Below, piece after piece: positions 1 through 6,100 of a stretch of 7,548 nucleotides of DNA. The position numbers were made by a program, and so were the translations under genes. The first letter of the stretch is position 1. Each line of letters starts with the position of its first letter. This DNA comes from Oscillospiraceae bacterium (GTDB lineage Bacteria; Bacillota; Clostridia; Oscillospirales; Acutalibacteraceae): NCBI GenBank assembly GCA_029013165.1, contig JAQXMV010000087.1, positions 1-7,548 on the forward strand, written 5' to 3'. The notes beneath the pieces were generated by a model. That model made no database searches and was not told where the DNA came from. It saw only the letters and a program-made list of their open reading frames with translations.

Positions 1-4
1 GGCT

Positions 5-26
5 GCGGCGCACTGCCGTGCGCCGC
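5..26. repeat. GC-rich perfect hairpin at the left edge
   Basis: GCGGCGCAC (5-13) pairs perfectly with GTGCGCCGC (18-26) around a TGCC loop: a 9-bp, nearly all G/C stem. No T-run follows on the + strand and none is visible on the other side, so it is not a standard intrinsic terminator as seen. It may be the tail of an intergenic palindromic element or lie downstream of a gene outside the window. Confidence 0.6.
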
Positions 27-165
27 CCGGGGCCGCCCCCCTTATCCGCACACTTCCCTCATCACCGCTAACCTACCCGCCGCGAAGTCTGCAGCCGCTT
101 TCTATAAATATACCGCCGCGCTGTTTCAACGCCTAAATAAATTTCATAATTTCCTCGACTTTCTA

Positions 166-194
166 TTGCAAATCACGACAATATTTGATAGAAT
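166..194 (+). promoter_or_regulatory. Candidate sigma-A promoter P1 for xpt (extended -10)
   Basis: TTGCAA (166-171) lies 17 bases before TAGAAT (189-194), and the -10 box is preceded by TGA, giving the TGn extended -10 signature. Transcription would start near 201 and leave a 5' UTR of about 43 bases that includes the weak ribosome binding site AGGCGG (227-232). The -35 matches consensus at 4 of 6 positions and the -10 at 5 of 6. Confidence 0.5.
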
Positions 195-210
195 GTTAAT
201 GCAATTTTTA

Positions 211-238
211 TTGACCATTCTTTGACAGGCGGTATAGT
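211..238 (+). promoter_or_regulatory. Candidate sigma-A promoter P2 for xpt (would give leaderless mRNA)
   Basis: TTGACC (211-216) and TATAGT (233-238) are each 5/6 matches to consensus and are 16 bases apart. The predicted start of transcription falls at about 244-245, that is, on the xpt ATG itself, so this promoter would make a leaderless message. A second -35-like TTGACA at 222-227 has no properly spaced -10. P2 and P1 are alternatives; the sequence alone does not decide between them. Confidence 0.4.
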
Positions 239-243
239 GTATT

Positions 244-819
244 ATGAAACTTCTTGAAGACAGAATAGAGGCTGACGGAAAAGTATTTCCGGGAAACATC
301 TTAAAAGTGGATTCTTTCCTCAATCATCAGATAGATGTGGCACTGATCTCACAGCTCGGCCGTGAAATCAAGCGACTTTATTCCGACAGCGGCGTCAATA
401 AGATTCTCACCATTGAGGCTTCGGGCATCGGTATCGCCTGTATCACGGCGCAGTTTTTTGATTGCCCGGTGCTTTTCGCCAAGAAGAGCAAAACCAAAAA
501 TATCGCCAACGCCGTATATAGAACCCAGGTGCATTCCTATACTCACGGTACACAGTATGATGTCATTGTGTCCGAAGATTTTCTCGGCAAGGACGATAAG
601 GTGCTCATCGTCGATGATTTCCTCGCTGAGGGTAACGCTCTGCTGGGACTGATTGATCTTTGCCGCCAGGCGGGCGCTGAAATTGCCGGCTGTGCCATCG
701 CCATTGAAAAGGGCTTTCAGCCCGGCAGAAAAAGAGTCGAGGCCGAGGGCGTCCGGGTGGAATCTCTGGCCATTGTCGAATCCATGAGCGACCATGGCGT
801 GACTTTCAAAAAGCAGTAA
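244..819 (+). CDS. xpt: Xanthine phosphoribosyltransferase
   Basis: Cytosolic purine-salvage enzyme that converts xanthine plus PRPP to XMP and pyrophosphate; guanine is usually a poorer substrate. The 191-residue product is close in length to Bacillus subtilis Xpt and aligns with my recollection of it along its whole length, including the N-terminal KVDSFLNHQID (21-31), which fixes the ATG at 244. The PRPP-binding motif VLIVDDFLAEG lies at 120-130 with adjacent Asp124-Asp125. The EKGFQPGR segment (155-162) carries Lys156. Leu20, Asn27 and Lys156 fall where xanthine-contacting residues are described for the B. subtilis enzyme (from memory). The only upstream ribosome-binding-like sequence is a weak AGGCGG 11 bases before the ATG. 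It is the first gene of the unit: 56 bases separate it from the lipoprotein gene, consistent with salvage of an imported purine. Confidence 0.96.
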   Translation: MKLLEDRIEADGKVFPGNILKVDSFLNHQIDVALISQLGREIKRLYSDSGVNKILTIEASGIGIACITAQFFDCPVLFAKKSKTKNIANAVYRTQVHSYTHGTQYDVIVSEDFLGKDDKVLIVDDFLAEGNALLGLIDLCRQAGAEIAGCAIAIEKGFQPGRKRVEAEGVRVESLAIVESMSDHGVTFKKQ

Positions 820-820
820 C

Positions 821-842
821 CGACTGTCCGAAAGGACAGTTG
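821..842 (+). promoter_or_regulatory. Intercistronic hairpin with GAAA tetraloop between xpt and the lipoprotein gene
   Basis: ACTGTCC (823-829) and GGACAGT (834-840) form a perfect 7-bp stem closed by a GAAA (GNRA) tetraloop. G822-T841 and C821-G842 extend it to 9 bp. It begins two bases after the xpt stop and is followed by an A/T-mixed stretch without a clean T-run. It is therefore more likely a processing or 3'-protection element, or a weak attenuator, than a full terminator. Confidence 0.65.
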
Positions 843-875
843 AGATAAATTAATTTTCAAACGGAGGAAAAACCA

Positions 876-2162
876 ATGAAAAAAATCATTGCAGTTCTCC
901 TTGCAGCAGTCATGCTCTTTGCTTTTGCAGCATGCGGCGGCAACGGAGACGACAAAACCACCACCGGTGCCGAGGGTACAACGGCAAGCGCAGCAGTGGC
1001 AGATCTCAAGGTCGGCGTTATTCTTCTTCACAATGAGACCGTCGGCTATGATGAAAACTTCATCAATGCCATCAATGCCGCCGGTGAAACACTGGGCGTC
1101 AAGAGCGAAAACATCATCTTCAAAAAGGATATCAACGAGGATTCCGCTTGCTATGACGCTTGTGTAGAGCTTGTTGAGGACGGCTGCGATCTCATCTTTG
1201 CCGATTCTTTCGGTCATGAGGAATTCGTCATCAAGGCTGCCAAGGAATATCCTGATGTGCAGTTCTTCCATGCAACGGGTACCAACTCCAAGATCGTGAA
1301 CCTTTCCAACTTCCACAACGCCTTTGCTTCCATCTATCAGGGCAGATATCTTGCCGGTGTCATCGCCGGTCTCAAGCTCAACGAAATGATCGAAGCCGGC
1401 ACCATCACTGCAGAGCAGGCCAAGATGGGTTACATTTCCGCGAAGCCCTATGCAGAGTGCATCTCCGGTTACACTTCATATTATCTCGGCGCAAAGAGCG
1501 TATGCCCCAGCGCAACCATGACCGTTACTTACACCGATTCTTGGGCTGACCTTGCTCTCGAGCAGGAAGCTGCCAAGAAGCTCATCGAAGCCGGCTGCGT
1601 TCTGATCAGTGAGCACGCAGATACCGACGGTTCCCCCATGGCCTGCGAAAACGCTTATGCCGAGGGTAAGACCGTTTATCATGTTGGCTACAATGTCGAC
1701 TTCACTGACATCGCTCCCAAGACCAACCTCGTTTCCTCAAAGATCGACTGGACTCCCTACTTCGAGCACATCTTCACCGCTGTTGCCGAGGGCAAGGATG
1801 TTGAGACCGATTACTGCGGTTCTCTGGCAACCGGTTCCGTTATTCTCACCGACTATAACGATGCAACCGTTACCGATGCCATGAAGGCCAAGGTTGTAGA
1901 AGTGAAGAAGGGTCTTGAGGACGGTTCCATCAAGGTATTTGATGTTTCCGCCTTCACCGTAACCCTCGACAGACCTGAGAACCAGTATGTCAAGGCAGAG
2001 GTTGACGCAGAGGGACATCTGACCTCCTTCACCGCTGACGCTGTTTCCGATGCAGACTTCACACCCGATACCGAATCCGTCATTGACGGCGAGGTTGCTG
2101 AGTCCGTTCACCGTTCAGCTCCTTATTTCAATATCATCATCGACGGTATTGAGATCGTATAA
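876..2162 (+). CDS. BMP-family purine/nucleoside-binding lipoprotein of an ABC importer
   Basis: Substrate-binding protein tethered to the outer face of the membrane, delivering ligand to the permeases encoded downstream. The 428-residue product starts with a Lys-Lys signal peptide and a lipobox ending FAAC, with Cys20 as the lipidation site, then a Gly/Asp/Thr-rich linker (about 21-42). The globular domain begins at LKVGVILLHNETVGYDENF (about 44-62), the position of the first strand in the BMP/PnrA fold. Later segments typical of the purine-binding branch include DLIFADSFGHE, FHATGT, YLAGVIAG and SGYTSYYLGA. Known relatives bind purine nucleosides (PnrA of Treponema, NupN of Bacillus) or adenine (Brucella BAB2_0673). 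The LLHNETVGYDENF opening resembles the latter branch more than the DDRSFNQ type, so a base is a fair guess. GGAGG at 863-867, 8 bases before the ATG, supports the start. Confidence 0.95.
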   Translation: MKKIIAVLLAAVMLFAFAACGGNGDDKTTTGAEGTTASAAVADLKVGVILLHNETVGYDENFINAINAAGETLGVKSENIIFKKDINEDSACYDACVELVEDGCDLIFADSFGHEEFVIKAAKEYPDVQFFHATGTNSKIVNLSNFHNAFASIYQGRYLAGVIAGLKLNEMIEAGTITAEQAKMGYISAKPYAECISGYTSYYLGAKSVCPSATMTVTYTDSWADLALEQEAAKKLIEAGCVLISEHADTDGSPMACENAYAEGKTVYHVGYNVDFTDIAPKTNLVSSKIDWTPYFEHIFTAVAEGKDVETDYCGSLATGSVILTDYNDATVTDAMKAKVVEVKKGLEDGSIKVFDVSAFTVTLDRPENQYVKAEVDAEGHLTSFTADAVSDADFTPDTESVIDGEVAESVHRSAPYFNIIIDGIEIV

Positions 2163-2186
2163 TTCAGATCCGTATCTATGTTTCAT

Positions 2187-2212
2187 AAGCGGAGTGGTAC
2201 GCCACTCCGCTT
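2187..2212 (+). promoter_or_regulatory. Strong hairpin after the lipoprotein gene (possible 3' stabiliser)
   Basis: AAGCGGAGTGG (2187-2197) pairs perfectly with CCACTCCGCTT (2202-2212) around a TACG loop, an 11-bp stem beginning 24 bases after the stop codon. The following bases are GTGGTGATTTT rather than an immediate T-run, so termination would be weak or partial. In many ABC importers such a hairpin after the binding-protein gene protects its mRNA from 3' decay and gives excess binding protein over membrane parts; that role is inferred here. Confidence 0.7.
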
Positions 2213-2228
2213 GTGGTGATTTTAGTAA

Positions 2229-2254
2229 AGCTTTGTTTGCTGACGCAAACAGCT
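2229..2254 (+). promoter_or_regulatory. Second intercistronic hairpin before the ATPase gene
   Basis: AGCT (2229-2232) plus GTTTGC (2235-2240) pair with GCAAACAGCT (2245-2254) around a TGAC loop, leaving TT (2233-2234) bulged. No T-run follows. It stands 16 bases after the first hairpin, so the 148-base gap holds two stacked hairpins and then the ribosome binding site GGAGGTG (2294-2300). Confidence 0.6.
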
Positions 2255-2310
2255 GAGGAGAGATCGGCTGCTTGTGTGAGTGAATTACAACTCGGAGGTG
2301 GTTTTTAGAA

Positions 2311-3849
2311 ATGTCAAATGCGGCTATCGAACTAAAGGGCATTACCAAGCGTTTCGGTTCTGTTGTGGCCAATCATAACATTTCCATGACGGTAAGCAGG
2401 GGAGAGGTGCTCTCGATTCTGGGAGAAAACGGAAGCGGCAAAACAACGCTGATGAATATGCTTTCGGGCATTTATCATCCCGATGAGGGCCAGATCTTCG
2501 TCGAGGGAGAGCCGGCGACCATACGCTCCCCAAAGGATGCTTTCCGCTATAAAATCGGCATGATCCATCAGCACTTCAAGCTGGTTGACAATCTGACGGT
2601 TACGGAAAATGTTATTCTCGGCCTCAGGGAAGAGGGCAGGTTCAGCCTGAAGAAGAGTGCAGAGAAGATCCGGAAAATCTGCGAAACATACGGTTTTCAG
2701 ATTGACCCCATGAAGAAAATTTACGAGATGTCCGTTTCCGAAAAGCAGACCGTTGAAATCATCAAGGTGATTTACCGCGGTGCGGAGATTCTCATTCTCG
2801 ACGAGCCCACGGCCGTACTCACGCCGAGCGAAACCAAAAACCTTTTTGCGATCATACGCAACATGAAAAAGGCCGGCAAGTCCATTATCATCATCACCCA
2901 TAAGCTGGGCGAGGTCATGGAAATTTCCGATCGGGTTGCGGTACTGCGCAAGGGAGAATACATCGGTACCGTGGAGACCAAAACCACCAACGAGCAAACC
3001 CTCACGGAAATGATGGTGGGCAAAAAGGTGGACCTGAATATTGAGCGCACCGATCCCCACGACTGCGTCAAGCGGCTGGAGCTGACCAATGTTTCCGTCA
3101 CGGGAAAAGACGGTGTGAAGATACTGAAAAATGTCTCTTTTCATGCGAAAAGCGGCGAAATTCTCGGCATCGCCGGCATTGCCGGCAGCGGACAGAAGGA
3201 ACTGCTGGAGGCGATTGCCGGACTGCAGAAGCTGACAAGCGGCTCGATTATCTATCATGATCCCAAAACCGGCAAGGAGGAGGATCTCCGGGACAAGACG
3301 CCCCTGCAGATCCGAGAGCTGGGCGTGCGCCTTTCCTTTGTGCCTGAGGACAGACTGGGCATGGGCCTTGTGGGCTCCATGGGCATCACCGACAATATGA
3401 TGCTGCGTTCCTATAAATCCGGCAGGGGATTTTTCCTGCAGAAAAAGGATCCCAAGGGTCTTGCCAATAAGATCATCAGTGATCTTGAGGTGGTTACTCC
3501 CGGCACCGAGACGCCGGTCAGACGCCTTTCCGGCGGCAATATTCAAAAGGTACTCGTGGGCAGAGAGATTGCCGCAGCGCCCACGGTTCTCATGGCCGCC
3601 TATCCCGTGCGCGGCCTTGACATCAATTCCTCCTATATGATTTATCATCTTCTCAATGCCCAGAAAGAAAGCGGCACAGCCGTCATTTTCGTGGGCGAGG
3701 ATCTGGATGTTCTGCTGGAGCTGTGCGACAGGATCATCGTCATCTGTCACGGACAGATCAGCGGCACTGTGGAGGGCAGAAAGGCCACCAAGGAGGAGAT
3801 CGGTCTGATGATGACCAATCTGCCTGAGGAAAAGGAGGACGCGGAATGA
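2311..3849 (+). CDS. ABC importer ATPase with two fused nucleotide-binding domains (NupO/YufO type)
   Basis: Energises purine or nucleoside uptake at the cytoplasmic face. The 512-residue product contains two ABC domains, as in the sugar/nucleoside (CUT2/BMP) ATPases. Domain 1: Walker A GENGSGKT (38-45), Q-loop Gln87, Walker B ILILDEP (160-166), H-loop His197, but a degenerate signature MSVSEKQ (140-146). Domain 2: Walker-A-like GIAGSGQKE (289-297) with Gln in place of the Lys, an intact LSGGN signature (406-410), a Walker-B-like VLMAAYP (426-432) without the Asp-Glu pair, and Glu463 at the H-loop position. Only one composite ATP site (Walker motifs of domain 1 facing the signature of domain 2) should be competent. 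Degeneracy of domain 2 is usual in the family; Ser for Gly in the first signature and Tyr431 look less usual. GGAGGTG at 2294-2300 sets the start. The end overlaps the next gene by 4 bases. Confidence 0.96.
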   Translation: MSNAAIELKGITKRFGSVVANHNISMTVSRGEVLSILGENGSGKTTLMNMLSGIYHPDEGQIFVEGEPATIRSPKDAFRYKIGMIHQHFKLVDNLTVTENVILGLREEGRFSLKKSAEKIRKICETYGFQIDPMKKIYEMSVSEKQTVEIIKVIYRGAEILILDEPTAVLTPSETKNLFAIIRNMKKAGKSIIIITHKLGEVMEISDRVAVLRKGEYIGTVETKTTNEQTLTEMMVGKKVDLNIERTDPHDCVKRLELTNVSVTGKDGVKILKNVSFHAKSGEILGIAGIAGSGQKELLEAIAGLQKLTSGSIIYHDPKTGKEEDLRDKTPLQIRELGVRLSFVPEDRLGMGLVGSMGITDNMMLRSYKSGRGFFLQKKDPKGLANKIISDLEVVTPGTETPVRRLSGGNIQKVLVGREIAAAPTVLMAAYPVRGLDINSSYMIYHLLNAQKESGTAVIFVGEDLDVLLELCDRIIVICHGQISGTVEGRKATKEEIGLMMTNLPEEKEDAE

Positions 3850-4949
3850 AAAATAAAACGGCAAAGGAACCGCTGATGAGAATTGCCAAGCGTACGGATA
3901 TGCCGGTCAAGCAGTCCGTCATCATTCGTGCGGCCGCTGTGGTGATTGCACTGCTGGCCTGCGGTGTTACCATCGTCGCCATCACCGGCGGCAAGGTTGA
4001 CTTTTTGTCCATATATTCGGAAATGTTTGAGGGTGCTTTCGGCACCGCGCGCCGAATCAAAATCACCGTCCGGGACACCTGCGCGCTGCTGTGTCTGGCC
4101 GTTGCGCTGGCACCGGCTTTCAAGATGCGTTTCTGGAATATCGGCGCCGAGGGTCAGGCTCTCATCGGCGCACTGGCTTCCTGCATTGCGGTCAAGCTCT
4201 TCCCCAATATGCCTGTGGCGCCGCTGCTGCTGATCATGTTCTTTTTCAGTGTTCTGGCAGGCGCTCTGTGGGGCATCATTCCCGGCTACTTCAAGGCTTC
4301 CCTCGGTGCCAATGAGACTCTCTTTACGCTGATGATGAACTATGTGGCCATTCAGTTAGTCAAGTATTTCGTCGTCCTGTGGGAAAAGCAAAAGGGCTCG
4401 GGCGTCATGTCCACCCTGACCACGGGAATGCTGCCGAAGCTCTTCGGCGTGGATTACGGCTGGAGCATCGTCATTATCCTGATCCTTACGGTGCTCTCCT
4501 ATATTTATATGAAGTACACCAAGCACGGTTATGAAATTGCCGTGGTGGGCGAAAGCGAAAACACCGCCCGCTATATCGGCATCAATGTCAAAAAGGTTAT
4601 TATCCGTACTATGGCCATTTCCGGCGGACTCTGCGGCCTGGCAGGCTTCCTGCTGGTCAGCGGCACCCATCACCTGGTCAAGGCCGACCTGGTGGGCGGC
4701 AACGGCTTCACGGCGATCATTGTGGCGTGGCTGGCTCACCTCAACCCCATCGTGATGACCCTGACCTCGTTCTTTGTGGCTTTCCTCGATGTGGGTACGG
4801 CGAAGATTGCTTCCGCCTGCAACCTGAATGATTTTGCTTCTGATGTTGTGGTGGGCGTGGCACTGTTTGTTATTCTCAGCAGTGAATTCTTCGTCAATTA
4901 CAAGGTCATCTTTAACAGAAGAAAAAAAGCGATCAAGGAGGGCGAATGA
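3846..4949 (+). CDS. ABC importer permease 1 (BPD_transp_2 family, NupP/YufP type)
   Basis: Integral membrane half of the purine/nucleoside importer. The 367-residue product has a basic N-terminal cytoplasmic tail (about 1-26), a first helix near 27-47, and further hydrophobic segments to about 350, ending in a basic tail NRRKKAIKEGE. Family hallmarks are FWNIGAEGQ (96-104), GANETLFTLMMNY (154-166), and the cytoplasmic coupling region AVVGESENTARYIGINVKK (232-250) followed by a Gly-rich helix. The coupling region should contact the ATPase. The ATG overlaps the ATPase stop as ATGA (3846-3849), and AAGGAGG (3832-3838) lies 7 bases upstream inside the ATPase gene, so translation is probably coupled. 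It is assigned to the importer by adjacency and by the motif set shared with the second permease. Confidence 0.94.
   Translation: MKNKTAKEPLMRIAKRTDMPVKQSVIIRAAAVVIALLACGVTIVAITGGKVDFLSIYSEMFEGAFGTARRIKITVRDTCALLCLAVALAPAFKMRFWNIGAEGQALIGALASCIAVKLFPNMPVAPLLLIMFFFSVLAGALWGIIPGYFKASLGANETLFTLMMNYVAIQLVKYFVVLWEKQKGSGVMSTLTTGMLPKLFGVDYGWSIVIILILTVLSYIYMKYTKHGYEIAVVGESENTARYIGINVKKVIIRTMAISGGLCGLAGFLLVSGTHHLVKADLVGGNGFTAIIVAWLAHLNPIVMTLTSFFVAFLDVGTAKIASACNLNDFASDVVVGVALFVILSSEFFVNYKVIFNRRKKAIKEGE
4935..4941 (+). promoter_or_regulatory. Ribosome binding site fixing the start of permease 2
   Basis: A perfect AAGGAGG lies 9 bases before the ATG at 4951 and inside the 3' end of permease 1. It decides the start: the same reading frame is open back to 4828, but the extra 41 codons would lie entirely in the overlap with permease 1 and have no family character, whereas MNLAYILSRAVAQG is the usual type of N-terminus for this permease. 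Confidence 0.85.
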
Positions 4950-4950
4950 T

Positions 4951-5928
4951 ATGAATTTAGCGTATATTCTCTCGAGAGCCGTTGCTCAGGGACTGCCCTT
5001 CCTCTATGGCTCAACCGGTGAAATCCTCAATGAAAAAAGCGGAAACCTCAACCTCGGCATACCGGGTATCATGATCTCCGGCGGCGTGGCCGGCATTGTG
5101 GGCGCCATGCTCTATGAAAACTCCGTGGCTGTGCCCAACGGTAAGGTGGGTCTGCTGGTCTCCCTGCTGTTTTCGCTTCTGTGCTCCGTGGCGCTTTCCT
5201 TGATTTATTGCTTCCTGACGGTGACACTGCGCGCGAACCAGAATGTCACGGGACTTGCGATCACTATTTTCGGCTCAGGTCTCGGCAATTTTTACGGCGG
5301 ATCCATTACGACGCTTCTGGGTGTTTCCAGCAGCTCCGTGGCCGCCACCACCGCGGCTTATAAGGCACCGCTGATCCCCTTTTATGATAAACTGGGCGCT
5401 GTGGGTACGATCTTCTTTTCTCATGGTTTCATGTTCTATTTGGCCCTGATTATCGCTTTTGTGTCCTGGTTCGTGTTGAAAAAGACCCGGACAGGCCTGA
5501 ATCTCAGAGCCGTGGGCGAGAATCCCGCCACGGCTGACGCAACGGGAATCAGCGTCACTAAGTATAAGTATATCACCACCTGCATCGGCGGCGCCATTGC
5601 CGGTCTCGGCGGCCTCTATTATGCCATTGACTATTCCAACGGTCTGTGGGACACCAACTCTTTCGGTGACAGAGGTTGGCTTTCCGTTGCGCTGGTTATC
5701 TTCGTTGTCTGGAAGCCGAACCTTGCGGTTCTCGGTGCCTTCCTTTTCGGCGGACTTTATATTGCGGATATTTTCGTCCCGGGCCTGACCAGTGCCACGA
5801 AGGAAATCTTTAAGATGCTGCCCTATCTTGTTACGATCATCATTCTCATTTCCACGAGCCTGATGAAGAAAAAAGAAAATCAGCCTCCGGCGAGCCTCGG
5901 CCTTGCTTATTTCCGGGAGGAAAGATAG
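4951..5928 (+). CDS. ABC importer permease 2 (BPD_transp_2 family, NupQ/YufQ type)
   Basis: Second membrane subunit of the importer, expected to pair with permease 1. The product from the chosen start is 325 residues, close to the family's usual size. Family motifs are EKSGNLNLGIPGIMISGG (28-45), RANQNVTGLA (94-103), and the ATPase-coupling segment RAVGENPATADATGISV (186-202) with the following Gly-rich CIGGAIAGLGGLYYA (211-225). RGWLSVALVIFVVWKP (241-256) is a conserved late region. Hydrophobic segments recur throughout, and the C-terminal tail is charged. It starts 1 base after the permease 1 stop. No convincing terminator follows: a 7-T run at 5961-5967 has only a weak 5-bp CGGGA/TCCCG stem upstream (5914-5918 with 5948-5952), so some transcripts probably read into the leader of the next gene. 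Confidence 0.95.
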   Translation: MNLAYILSRAVAQGLPFLYGSTGEILNEKSGNLNLGIPGIMISGGVAGIVGAMLYENSVAVPNGKVGLLVSLLFSLLCSVALSLIYCFLTVTLRANQNVTGLAITIFGSGLGNFYGGSITTLLGVSSSSVAATTAAYKAPLIPFYDKLGAVGTIFFSHGFMFYLALIIAFVSWFVLKKTRTGLNLRAVGENPATADATGISVTKYKYITTCIGGAIAGLGGLYYAIDYSNGLWDTNSFGDRGWLSVALVIFVVWKPNLAVLGAFLFGGLYIADIFVPGLTSATKEIFKMLPYLVTIIILISTSLMKKKENQPPASLGLAYFREER

Positions 5929-5968
5929 TTCAATGGCAGTAATCGGTTCCCGTTTTGGTGTTTTTTTG

Positions 5969-6091
5969 CCTCCGTAATATCCTATTCACAAGGATAAACA
6001 GACAGTTGCGGGCAGCGGCAGAGCCGCCGGACAAAAGTCCGGCAGGCTATGGGCCCCCTCCCGCAAGGAATAAAAAGGATATTTACGGAGG
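5969..6091 (+). promoter_or_regulatory. Structured leader sequestering the ribosome binding site of the DMT transporter gene
   Basis: CCTCCGTAA (5969-5977) pairs with TTACGGAGG (6083-6091), and TATCCT (5978-5983) with AGGATA (6076-6081), leaving T6082 bulged: a 15-bp long-range stem. Its 3' strand contains GGAGG (6087-6091), the ribosome binding site 9 bases before the ATG at 6101. Inside, TTGCGGG (6006-6012) pairs with CCCGCAA (6060-6066) and encloses GCGGC/GCCGC (6015-6019 with 6023-6027, AGA loop), CGGAC/GTCCG (6028-6032 with 6037-6041, AAAA loop) and a weaker GGC/GCC (6045-6047 with 6053-6055). A second AGGATA at 5991-5996 can pair with the same TATCCT, giving a mutually exclusive local hairpin. 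This is the layout of a translational switch. The ligand or trigger is unknown. Confidence 0.6.
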
Positions 6092-6100
6092 ATCAAAAAA

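Larger units (their letters stand above)
1..243. other. Intergenic region upstream of xpt
   Basis: No coding region is supported here on either strand. The first 26 bases hold a GC-rich perfect hairpin. Positions 45-120 are mixed sequence without a recognisable motif. Positions 121-243 are AT-rich and carry the promoter candidates for xpt. A 9-bp inverted pair, TATACCGCC (109-117) and GGCGGTATA (228-236), brackets this AT-rich part; its right copy overlaps the downstream -10 candidate, so it could be an operator pair, but no regulator can be assigned. I looked for the purine riboswitch core expected before many xpt genes in Firmicutes and did not find it. Confidence 0.7.

Noticed and set aside
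171..187. A PurR box-like sequence (CACGACAATATTTG region)
   Set aside because: It only loosely resembles the Bacillus CCGAAC-type PurBox as I remember it, and no second, inverted copy was found at the usual spacing.
1..243. A purine (guanine) riboswitch before xpt
   Set aside because: The conserved core and paired loops expected for this class were not found on the + strand, although context made it likely.
717..1316. A 199-codon open frame on the minus strand across the xpt/lipoprotein junction
   Set aside because: It is opposite two well-supported genes, and its product shows no family features.
2332..3864. A 510-codon open frame on the minus strand
   Set aside because: It lies opposite the ATPase gene, whose protein motifs are unmistakable. 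The antisense product has no recognisable domain and follows from codon bias of the sense gene.
4828..4950. An upstream start for permease 2 at 4828
   Set aside because: The extra 41 codons overlap permease 1 and have no family resemblance, while the ATG at 4951 has a perfect AAGGAGG 9 bases upstream.
5914..5967. An intrinsic terminator after permease 2
   Set aside because: The seven-T run has no proper stem before it, only a 5-bp pair with a 29-base loop.
5953..5983. An internal promoter TTGGTG-17-TATCCT for the DMT gene
   Set aside because: Only 3/6 and 4/6 matches to consensus. It would also remove the 5' strand of the leader stem, so it is kept only as an alternative that a mapped start site could revive.
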